From assembly GCF_040605455.1 (NCBI RefSeq), contig NZ_JBEXCV010000196.1, positions 1 through 13,626 on the forward strand: a DNA stretch of 13,626 nt. The letters run 5' to 3'. Positions 5,762-11,547 of this stretch are shown piece by piece. The DNA comes from Embleya sp040605455. GTDB taxonomy: Bacteria; Actinomycetota; Actinomycetes; Streptomycetales; Streptomycetaceae. Below the pieces are notes generated by a model. It was not told the DNA's origin, did no database searches, and worked only from the letters and a program-made list of their open reading frames with translations. A program made the position numbers and the translations under genes. How positions within the stretch are numbered: position 1 is the stretch's first letter; each line of letters begins with the position of its first letter.

Positions 5762-6544
5762 TCAGCCGAAGCTCACGCGTTCCAGCCAGAAGTCGAGGAG
5801 TTCGGCGTCGCCGAGGATTTCCACGTCGGCCTCGGCGGGTGTGCGTCGTTTGTAGGTGACCAGCAGCAGGTCGACCAGGGGTCCCCGGATGGCCACCGTG
5901 GCCTTCTCGTGCGCACGGCGCCAGGAGATGTGCTCGCCGGTGAGGTCCACGACCCATTCCGCGGCTGCGGCGTTCGTGGCGTGGAGGTGGATGGTGCGGT
6001 CGGGGGCGAGGAGTTCGCGCATCCAGGGGTGGACCTCGAAGTGGAACGGGAGTGATCCCAGTTCCATCCATTCGTCGAGGGCGTCGGCGGCCACCTCGTG
6101 GTCGAGGGTGAACTCGGCGCCGAGTGCCAGGGTCGCGTCGGCGCGGTGGACGACCGTCTCGTGAGTGAAGCGGCGGGCGTAGAAGGCCGTGGTGCCGCCT
6201 GTGACGGGGGTCCAGAGCTCGGCGTCGGGGCCGGCCTCGCGCAGGGTCTCCGCGAGGCGTTCGGCGCCCTCGGCGAGCCAGGGGCCCAGTACGGCGGGGT
6301 CCTCGTGGGTGTACGCGGACAGGTCGCGAAAGTGTTCGTCGGAGAGCGGTCCCGTCACCCGGGTCCGGACCGTCTCCTCGGCCCAGCGCTGGCCGCCGCC
6401 GAGGTGCCGCAGCAACTGGCCGACGTTCCAGCCGGGGCAGGAGGGCACCGGGACCGTCAGGTCCGCGCCCTCGATCGTGGCGCGGAGCAGGTCGATCTGG
6501 GCGACGATCTCGGAGCAGTGGCGGTCGTGGCTCAGCGAAGTCAT
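5762..6544 (-). CDS. DinB/MDMPI-type, probably mycothiol-dependent enzyme
   Basis: A 260-residue protein of the maleylpyruvate isomerase family. The N-terminal half is the DinB-like four-helix bundle: VPSCPGWNVGQLLRHLGG with H47, then FTHETVVHRAD with E129 and H133. These match the one-His plus ExxxH metal site (His, Glu, His) of mycothiol-dependent maleylpyruvate isomerase. The C-terminal part (about 165-255: RTIHLHAT, EWVVDLTGE, ATVAIRGPLVDLLLVTYKR) is the MDMPI C-terminal domain. Actinobacteria have many paralogues; most have unknown substrates and use mycothiol for isomerisation or detoxification, so no substrate is assigned. I chose ATG at 6544 (MTSLSHDRHC) because the homologous region starts soon after; an upstream in-frame start at 6595 adds 17 Arg/Ala-rich residues unlike the family. 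No strong Shine-Dalgarno is visible. It may be transcribed alone or by readthrough from the phosphatase gene 221 bp upstream. Confidence 0.87.
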   Translation of the reverse strand: MTSLSHDRHCSEIVAQIDLLRATIEGADLTVPVPSCPGWNVGQLLRHLGGGQRWAEETVRTRVTGPLSDEHFRDLSAYTHEDPAVLGPWLAEGAERLAETLREAGPDAELWTPVTGGTTAFYARRFTHETVVHRADATLALGAEFTLDHEVAADALDEWMELGSLPFHFEVHPWMRELLAPDRTIHLHATNAAAAEWVVDLTGEHISWRRAHEKATVAIRGPLVDLLLVTYKRRTPAEADVEILGDAELLDFWLERVSFG

Positions 6545-6560
6545 GCCATCACGGTAGACC

Positions 6561-6599
6561 GCCGCCCGGACGGGGCGGCCTGCGGCGCGTGGCATGCGC
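6561..6599 (-). other. Two small hairpins between leftward genes
   Basis: In the 221-bp gap between the phosphatase stop and the DinB/MDMPI start there are two stems: GCCGCCC/GGGCGGC (6561-6567 and 6573-6579, 5-nt loop) and CGGCGC/GCGCCG (6583-6588 and 6594-6599, 7-nt loop). They could terminate the phosphatase transcript or lie in the 5' leader of the next gene. Neither has a T-tract. I see no convincing gene in the rest of the gap. Confidence 0.35.
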
Positions 6600-6765
6600 C
6601 GGATCGCCCGTGTGCATCATCGCGGCCCGCTGCCGGTCGATCCCGGCTGCCGGATTTGCCGACTCGTTGACCCGTTCGGCTTCGTGTTCGGCCCAAAGAG
6701 GCCGTGGACGAGTGCACGGGTCGTGGTGACGGTCGGGTCGCACCCGCCGGGCGGTCGGACCCGGG

Positions 6766-7884
6766 TCAGGCCGGGTTGTGGAGCGGTTCCAGGATTCCGG
6801 CCGGTTTGACGACCTTCATCAGCGGGCCGGTCAGGGTCACCGCGAGCATGGCCGCGTCGTCTTCGAGTTTGCCGCCCACGTGCGCGAGCAGACCCTGTTC
6901 GACCGCGTCCAGCATCGCCGCGGCGTCGTTGTGCGCGTGGACGGCCAGCTGTTGGGCCAGCGCGTAGAAGGTGCCGGAGGTGTCCCGAGCCTCGGTGACC
7001 CCGTCCGTGTGCAGCAGCAGGACGTCGCCCGGCCGAAAGCGCACCTGCTCCACCGAACGGCCGGTGGCCGCCGGCAGCAGGCCCATGCCCAGCGGCAGCC
7101 CCGCCTCGGCGATCACCTCGCCGACCGTGCCGCCGCGCACCAGCAACGGCGACGGATGGCCGCACGCCAGGACCTGCATCGTGCTCTCGCCCGGAGACAG
7201 TTCCACCATCACCGCGGTGACGAAGTCCTCGCTGCCGAGCTGCCGGTTCAGGCTGTGGTCCACCCGCGTGCCGACCTCGCTCAGGGTCGGCGCGTCGTAG
7301 GCCGCCTCGCGGAACGCGCCGAGCGTGCGGGCCGCCATGTCGACCGCCTCCAAGCCCTTGCCCCGCACGTCGCCGAGCAGCACCCGCACCCCGTACGGCG
7401 TCTCCAGCACCTCGTACAGATCGCCACCGATGGACGCCTCCTCGGCCGCCGCCCGATAGCGCACCGCGAAGCCGAACCGGCCGATCTTCCTGGGCACCGG
7501 CCGCAACAGCGCGCGCTGGGCCACCTCCGCCACCGACTGCACGCGGTGCAGCCGGGCGTCCTGGCGCCGCCGCTCCCAGCCGACCCAGCAGCCGAACAGG
7601 GTGACGATCAGGATCGCCGCCGAGACGCCCGTGGAGTTCTTGTACTCGGCGTAGTCGCCGCTGTAAATTTCCGGCCGCGACAACACTCGCGTGATCAGCG
7701 CCACGGCTCCGGCCGCCGCTGTCATCCACGGCCGGTAGGCCATCGCGACGACCGCCGGTACCGCGATCAGTACCGCGTGCATGTCCAGATAGGGCGGGGC
7801 GAGCACCCGACTCAGCAGCACTGCCACATACAAACCCGCTGCCACCGAGACGGCTCGGCCGGCGGGGAGGGCCATGGCAGGCAT
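6766..7884 (-). CDS. Membrane-anchored PP2C/SpoIIE-type protein phosphatase
   Basis: A 372-residue protein. Residues 1-102 hold about four hydrophobic segments (near 11-29, 35-50, 53-68 and 84-102), followed by the basic stretch GWERRRQDAR facing the cytoplasm and a short helical linker (AEVAQRALL). Residues about 135-352 form a SpoIIE/RsbU-type PPM phosphatase domain with its metal-binding aspartates: GGDLYEV (D155), GDVRGKG (D172), TDGVTEARD (D294) and EDDAAML (D342, D343). Such proteins dephosphorylate anti-sigma-factor antagonists in partner-switching cascades, and Streptomyces encodes dozens. There is no PAS, GAF or HATPase domain here, so any signal would enter through the membrane part. 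Start: ATG at 7884 has AAAGG about 10 bp upstream; longer in-frame readings would run into the divergent TetR gene. No antagonist or sigma-factor gene is adjacent, so the partner is unknown. Confidence 0.92.
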   Translation of the reverse strand: MPAMALPAGRAVSVAAGLYVAVLLSRVLAPPYLDMHAVLIAVPAVVAMAYRPWMTAAAGAVALITRVLSRPEIYSGDYAEYKNSTGVSAAILIVTLFGCWVGWERRRQDARLHRVQSVAEVAQRALLRPVPRKIGRFGFAVRYRAAAEEASIGGDLYEVLETPYGVRVLLGDVRGKGLEAVDMAARTLGAFREAAYDAPTLSEVGTRVDHSLNRQLGSEDFVTAVMVELSPGESTMQVLACGHPSPLLVRGGTVGEVIAEAGLPLGMGLLPAATGRSVEQVRFRPGDVLLLHTDGVTEARDTSGTFYALAQQLAVHAHNDAAAMLDAVEQGLLAHVGGKLEDDAAMLAVTLTGPLMKVVKPAGILEPLHNPA

Positions 7885-7990
7885 GTATCGGGACCTTTCG
7901 TTGACGCGCGGTGGGGACGGACCTACGACCAACCCCACTCCATCGTCACGTGCGCCGCGACACCCGGACAGGGGCGAAGGTCCCATTAGG

Positions 7991-8030
7991 TCCAAAACGT
8001 ATCCAAACCTGGCCAAACAGGCACTTGACA
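7991..8030 (+). promoter_or_regulatory. Helically phased CCAAA repeats and a TTGACA -35
   Basis: TCCAAAA (7991-7997), TCCAAAC (8002-8008) and GCCAAAC (8012-8018) are direct repeats with 11- and 10-bp spacing, so all three lie on one face of the helix. Six bases later comes a consensus -35, TTGACA (8025-8030). No good -10 lies at the proper distance, which fits an activator-dependent promoter for the TetR-type gene at 8084. The repeats also lie upstream of the divergent phosphatase gene and could serve either. The arrangement resembles the repeats bound by SARP or OmpR-type activators; the sequence does not show which protein binds. Confidence 0.45.
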
Positions 8031-8083
8031 GCGCCGCCATTCGTGTTCGGACCCGGGCCTCACCGGGGCCATATGCTGCGCGC

Positions 8084-8707
8084 ATGCCCCGTGACTCCGG
8101 CCCCACCAGGCGCCGTATCGTCGAGGCCGCCGAGCTCCTGTTCGCGCGGCACGGTCTCGACGTGCCGTTGCAGGACATCACCCGTGCGGCGGGACAGCGC
8201 AACGCCGGCGCGATCCACTACCACTTCGGCGGTCGCGAGGGACTGCTGCGGGCGATCGTCGAGCGGCACGTCCCGGTCGTCTACGCCCGCCGCCAGGCGC
8301 TGCTGGTCGCGGCTCGCGAGCAGCAGCACCTGTCCGGATTCGCCCGCGCGATCGTGCTGCCGATCACCGATTTGCTCAACGGCTCGCCCGCCGACCGGGC
8401 CTACCTGCAGATCTCGGTGGAGTTGCTGCGCGATGCGACCTCACCGGTGACGCCGCTGCTCGGCGGTGAGGACGTACAGGACGTGGTGGACGCGGTCGCC
8501 GCGGCGCGGCCCGAGCTGCACCCGACGGCGCTACAGACCCGCACCTTCCTGGTCACCCAGATGGTCGGCATGTTGTGTGCGGCTCGCGCCGCGCGGCACA
8601 GCGCACCGGCCCGCCCGGACGCGATCGTGCCCACCGGGCTGCTCGATCCCGATGCCTTCGACGACCACCTGACCACGATCGTCGCGGGCGCACTCGCCGG
8701 CGGCTGA
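8084..8707 (+). CDS. TetR-family transcriptional regulator
   Basis: A 207-residue protein, typical TetR size. The DNA-binding domain covers residues about 8-55: TRRRIVEAAELLFARHG, then the helix-turn-helix VPLQDITRAAGQRNAGAIHYHFGGREGLLRAIVERH with the characteristic YHFGGREGLL turn. The rest is an all-helical ligand and dimer domain with no motif naming a ligand. I chose ATG at 8084 because the family N-terminus (SGPTRRRIVEAA) begins right after it; upstream in-frame sequence is Pro/Arg-rich and overlaps the promoter. The Shine-Dalgarno is weak. It is divergent from the phosphatase gene and followed 189 bp later, in the same direction, by the amidohydrolase gene, which has its own AT-rich promoter with a small inverted repeat. 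Control of that neighbour is plausible but inferred. Confidence 0.9.
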   Translation: MPRDSGPTRRRIVEAAELLFARHGLDVPLQDITRAAGQRNAGAIHYHFGGREGLLRAIVERHVPVVYARRQALLVAAREQQHLSGFARAIVLPITDLLNGSPADRAYLQISVELLRDATSPVTPLLGGEDVQDVVDAVAAARPELHPTALQTRTFLVTQMVGMLCAARAARHSAPARPDAIVPTGLLDPDAFDDHLTTIVAGALAGG

Positions 8708-8818
8708 GCCAAGCCTGTCGCCGGTCCGCGCCGGCCGCCGATCCCGCGGCCGCGTCCGCGCCGACCCCCAACCGCGCCCCCTGGCGATTTTGCGCCGAAC
8801 ACCCCACCCCGGAATCCC

Positions 8819-8890
8819 TTGACTCCTTGGGCACCTCGTATTAAAAACGCTCATTAATTCGATCGGATCAAGAGCTCTGCCGAGGAGGGG
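8819..8890 (+). promoter_or_regulatory. Amidohydrolase promoter, inverted repeat and RBS
   Basis: A markedly AT-rich patch in GC-rich DNA. TTGACT (8819-8824) can pair as -35 with TAAAAA (8842-8847, 17-bp spacing). An inverted repeat ATTAA-N9-TTAAT (8840-8844 and 8854-8858) overlaps this -10 region and is a possible TetR-type operator. A strong Shine-Dalgarno GAGGAGGGGG ends near 8890, just before the ATG at 8897. Confidence 0.4.
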
Positions 8891-8896
8891 GACGCC

Positions 8897-10597
8897 ATGG
8901 CGAAACACGACGTGGTCATCAAGGGCGGCATCGTCGTCGACGGTTCGGGAAACCCGCGTTTCCGGGGCGACATCGCGATCACCGACGGCGTGATCAGCCG
9001 GATCGCACGGATCCCGGCACAGGACGCGGACCGGGTGATCGACGCGAGCGGACTGATCGTCGCGCCGGGCTTCATCGACCTGCACACCCACTACGACGGG
9101 CAGGTCTTCTGGGACCCCTACCTGACCACGTCCGGCCCGCACGGGGTCACCTCGGTGGTCACCGGGAACTGCGGCTTCGGCTTCGCGCCGGTGCGCGAGG
9201 ACATGCGCGAGCGGGCGATGTTGTCGATGACGGCCGTCGAGGACATCCCCACCGAGACCCTGCGCGAGGGCATGCCGTGGGACTGGGTCACCTTCCCCGA
9301 ATACCTGGACAGCGTCGACCGCACGCCCAAAGCAGTCAACGTGCTGCCTTACGTGCCGGTGAACCCGCTGCTGATCTGGGTGCTCGGGCTGGACCGGGCG
9401 AAGGCGGGCGCCGAGCCCACCGACGCGGAGCACGCCGAGCTGGCCCGCCTGCTGGAGGAGGCGATGGACGCCGGCGCATGCGGGTGGTCGGCGCAGTGTC
9501 TGGGCGAACCGGGCAACCCGAACGGCCGGCTGATGCAGGGCGACTTCGACGGCACGCCGATGCCCACCGACATCATGTGGCCGCAGACCCGGCTCGCGCT
9601 GGCCCGGGCGCTGGGTCGGCAGGGTCGCGGCTTCATGCAGGTCTCCGGAACGCAGATCACCGAGGAGGAGTACGAGCACCTGGTCGAGGTCAGCGGCCGG
9701 CCGCTGATCTGGAACGCGGTGATCGCCAACTCGCGCAGCGGCGGGTTGTACAAGCGCAAGATCGAGTGGCTTCGGCGCTGCCAGGAACGCGGTATCCCGA
9801 TCTACGGCCAGGCGATGACGACCGACGTCCCGGTGCCGTTCAGCTTCCTGTACGGCGGCGTGTCCACTCGGCCGCCGGTGGCCGACATCTTCGCGGCGAA
9901 GACGGTCGAAAAGAAGATCGCGATGCTGAACGACCCGGCGATACGGGCCGAACTTCGGGAGTTCGACCCGCTGTTCTACCACCTGTACCCGGACATGAAG
10001 CTGCATCGCACCTTCACCGACGAGTACAAGCCGTACGAGGGCCTGACGTTCAAGGAGATCGGCGCCCGGCTGGACCGGCACCCGGTGGACGTGCTGTGCG
10101 ACGTGACCATCGCGGACGGGCTGACCACCGAGGTGCACACCGGTCAGTTCAACGCGACCCTGGAGGGCCTGAAGGAACTCGTGGACTACGAGTACCTGCT
10201 GCCCGGCCTGTCCGACGGTGGCGCGCACCTGAAGACGCTGAGCGCGGGCATGTACGGCACGGAGTATCTCGTCGAGTACGTCCGCAAGCACGCCTGGACC
10301 TCGCTCGAACAGGCCCACTGGCGACTCTCCGGCCTGCCCGCCCGCTGCGCGGGCTTCACCGACCGAGGCGTGCTCAGCGAGGGCGCAGCGGCCGACATCA
10401 TCGTCTACGACTACGACGAACTCGCCTACGGCGAACCCACATTCGTCCACGACCTGCCCGCCGGCCAACTGCGCACCGTGATCGACGCCAAGGGCTACCG
10501 CTACATCCTGGTCAACGGCCGGGTGACCATCGAGAACGACGAGCCCACCGGCGTACACAGCGGCGAACTGCTCCGCCACGGCCGCCGCGCACGCTGA
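8897..10597 (+). CDS. Amidohydrolase, D-aminoacylase-like
   Basis: A 566-residue protein of the amidohydrolase superfamily, nearest to N-acyl-D-amino-acid deacylases and to mycobacterial proteins annotated as D-amino-acid aminohydrolases. The N-terminal beta domain (VVIKGGIVVDGSG, DITDGVI-type strands) leads into the TIM barrel with metal motif HTHYDGQ (H63, H65, D67), then GNCGFGFAP with C92, and SDGGAH (D440, H444) near the end, followed by the usual GVLSEGAAADIIVYD return to the beta domain. Unusually, the segments that carry the other metal-binding histidines in D-aminoacylase (ASHIR-like and ISHLK-like) read FMQVSG (246-251) and IWNAVI (271-276) here, and the GH motif before LGLDRA is also absent. 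The substrate is therefore uncertain. ATG at 8897 follows a strong Shine-Dalgarno. Confidence 0.85.
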   Translation: MAKHDVVIKGGIVVDGSGNPRFRGDIAITDGVISRIARIPAQDADRVIDASGLIVAPGFIDLHTHYDGQVFWDPYLTTSGPHGVTSVVTGNCGFGFAPVREDMRERAMLSMTAVEDIPTETLREGMPWDWVTFPEYLDSVDRTPKAVNVLPYVPVNPLLIWVLGLDRAKAGAEPTDAEHAELARLLEEAMDAGACGWSAQCLGEPGNPNGRLMQGDFDGTPMPTDIMWPQTRLALARALGRQGRGFMQVSGTQITEEEYEHLVEVSGRPLIWNAVIANSRSGGLYKRKIEWLRRCQERGIPIYGQAMTTDVPVPFSFLYGGVSTRPPVADIFAAKTVEKKIAMLNDPAIRAELREFDPLFYHLYPDMKLHRTFTDEYKPYEGLTFKEIGARLDRHPVDVLCDVTIADGLTTEVHTGQFNATLEGLKELVDYEYLLPGLSDGGAHLKTLSAGMYGTEYLVEYVRKHAWTSLEQAHWRLSGLPARCAGFTDRGVLSEGAAADIIVYDYDELAYGEPTFVHDLPAGQLRTVIDAKGYRYILVNGRVTIENDEPTGVHSGELLRHGRRAR

Positions 10598-10612
10598 ACC
10601 CCGGGCGGTTTC

Positions 10613-10626
10613 GCCCCGATCGGGGC
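10613..10626 (+). terminator. Palindrome after the amidohydrolase gene
   Basis: GCCCCGATCGGGGC is a perfect 14-bp palindrome 15 bp after the stop, followed by a second GC-rich symmetric stretch (GGGCCCGGG, about 10630-10638). There is no T-tract. It may end the amidohydrolase transcript or only attenuate it before the bL37-like gene. Confidence 0.35.
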
Positions 10627-10680
10627 TTGGGCCCGGGTCGGCCCCGGGTAGGCATGCGGCACGACGACCAAGGGGGCGCG

Positions 10681-10752
10681 ATGTCGAGGAAGACCCGCAA
10701 ACGCAAGTCCCGTCGCAAGAACAGAGCCAACCACGGCCATCGGCCGGCCTGA
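10681..10752 (+). CDS. bL37-like micro ribosomal protein (23 residues)
   Basis: A 23-residue, strongly basic peptide: MSRKTRKRKSRRK followed by NRANHGHRPA. The basic N-terminal part and the closing ANHGxRP match my recollection of bL37, the tiny actinobacterial large-subunit protein first seen in mycobacterial ribosome structures (ending like ANHGKRPN). It would bind 23S rRNA inside the 50S subunit. ATG at 10681 has an excellent Shine-Dalgarno, AAGGGGG, 5-7 bp upstream. It lies 83 bp after the amidohydrolase gene and is followed by a long hairpin, so it looks like an independently translated gene. The family assignment comes from a short motif and memory of the family, so it needs an alignment. 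Confidence 0.75.
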   Translation: MSRKTRKRKSRRKNRANHGHRPA

Positions 10753-10777
10753 TCCGGGCAGTACCGAATCCGACCAC

Positions 10778-10817
10778 GAGCGCACTCGCCCCGTCGAAAA
10801 CGGGCGCGGGTGCGCTC
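10778..10817. terminator. Long bidirectional hairpin between convergent genes
   Basis: GAGCGCACTCG (10778-10788) pairs with CGGGTGCGCTC (10807-10817) with one G-U pair. An inner stem CCCGT/ACGGG closes a CGAAA loop, giving about 16 bp in total with a small internal bulge. It lies 26 bp after the bL37-like stop and about 90 bp beyond the stop of the opposite SseB-domain gene, so it can serve both directions. There is no T-tract. Confidence 0.75.
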
Positions 10818-10909
10818 TTCGCGATGCCTGCCACTGCGGCGGCCTCGCCGGCCCCGGTCGGACCGACCGACGACCCGAGCACACCGGCATCGGGCGATGC
10901 GCGCTCGGC

Positions 10910-11308
10910 TCAGCCGTACATCCGGCGCATCGCGAAGGCGATCATCTGTTCTATGGCCTTCGCGTCGAACATCACCCGGTGTTCGCCGTCGAGGTCGAGC
11001 ACGAAGCCGTAGCCGTTGGGCAGCAGGTCGAGCACCTCGGCGCCGGTGACGGTGAAGTGGCGCGACTCCTCGCCTGCGTACTTCTTGAGTTCGGCGAGCG
11101 AGCTGAACATCGGGATCACCGGCTCGGGGGTGTTGTGCAGGGCCAGGAACCCCGGGCGGTCACCCCGCGGGCAGAAAACCTTCGACGCTATGAAGATGGA
11201 CTGGAAGTCCTCGCCGTTCATGACGCCCGTGGCGAAGGCGCGCACGGCGTCGGTGAGCGCCGGCGCCTCCGCGCGGGCCTGCGTTTCTTCCGTTGCGTAG
11301 CCGTACAC
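10910..11308 (-). CDS. SseB-domain protein
   Basis: A 132-residue protein resembling the SseB N-terminal domain family (named for the enhanced serine sensitivity protein of E. coli): VFCPRGDRPGFLALHNTPEPVIPMFSSLAELKKYAGE, then FTVTGAEVLDLLPNGYGFVLDLDGEHRVMFDAKAIEQM. Actinobacteria carry many such small proteins; their biochemical role is not known and I assign none. No signal peptide or membrane segment is visible. The start is the GTG at 11308, the only start codon between an in-frame TAG and the domain. There is no Shine-Dalgarno, but TAGCCT ends six bases before the GTG, the geometry of a -10 driving a leaderless mRNA. An internal ATG (Met30) would cut into the fold. It is convergent with the bL37-like gene and divergent from fadE5. 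Confidence 0.8.
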   Translation of the reverse strand: MYGYATEETQARAEAPALTDAVRAFATGVMNGEDFQSIFIASKVFCPRGDRPGFLALHNTPEPVIPMFSSLAELKKYAGEESRHFTVTGAEVLDLLPNGYGFVLDLDGEHRVMFDAKAIEQMIAFAMRRMYG

Positions 11309-11410
11309 ACCACGAGGCTAGCGGGTCCGGAGCCCTGGTTTGAGCCCTGCGTCGAGACGGTCACAGGTACCTGGTGGTAACCCGATGGGAACCTCGTGGG
11401 CATTGAAAAA

Positions 11411-11449
11411 GTTACCCATGGGTACGATCATTATGTTACTGACCAGTAC
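11411..11449 (+). promoter_or_regulatory. Two 15-bp operators upstream of fadE5
   Basis: GTTACCCATGGGTAC (11411-11425) and GTTACTGACCAGTAC (11435-11449) share the frame GTTAC-N6-GTAC, are each near-palindromic, and lie 24 bp apart. TTGAAA (11403-11408) just upstream and TACGAT (11423-11428) overlapping the first site look like promoter elements, though only 14 bp apart. A further inverted half-site GGTAAC lies at 11376-11381. Short symmetric operators of this kind are typical of TetR-family regulators of fatty-acid degradation in actinobacteria; which regulator binds here is not shown. Confidence 0.6.
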
Positions 11450-11547
11450 ACTGGGTTTCGGTTCAGTCGGTCGATCAGTCAGAGCGTCGATCGGTTCAGA
11501 GTTCAGTCAGCGCAGTCCACAGGACGCAACCACGGGCGGAGCCTGTC

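Noticed and set aside
5454..5860. Open frames of 130-150 codons on the plus strand across the structured intergenic region
   Set aside because: They run through hairpins, G-runs and the antisense of the DinB/MDMPI gene, lack ribosome-binding sites, and have products that look like translated GC-rich repeats.
6545..6595. Upstream start for the DinB/MDMPI protein
   Set aside because: It adds an Arg/Ala-rich extension not typical of the family; the domain begins soon after the ATG at 6544.
7885..8202. N-terminal extension of the phosphatase upstream of 7884
   Set aside because: It would cross the divergent promoter region and overlap the TetR-type gene; ATG 7884 has a suitable Shine-Dalgarno and directly precedes the membrane segments.
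8531..10882. Long open frame on the minus strand opposite the amidohydrolase gene
   Set aside because: It is the mirror of strong third-position GC in the plus-strand gene; its low-complexity Arg/Gly/Val/His-rich product has no recognisable domain. The same holds for long antisense frames opposite edd, glk-eda and fadE5.
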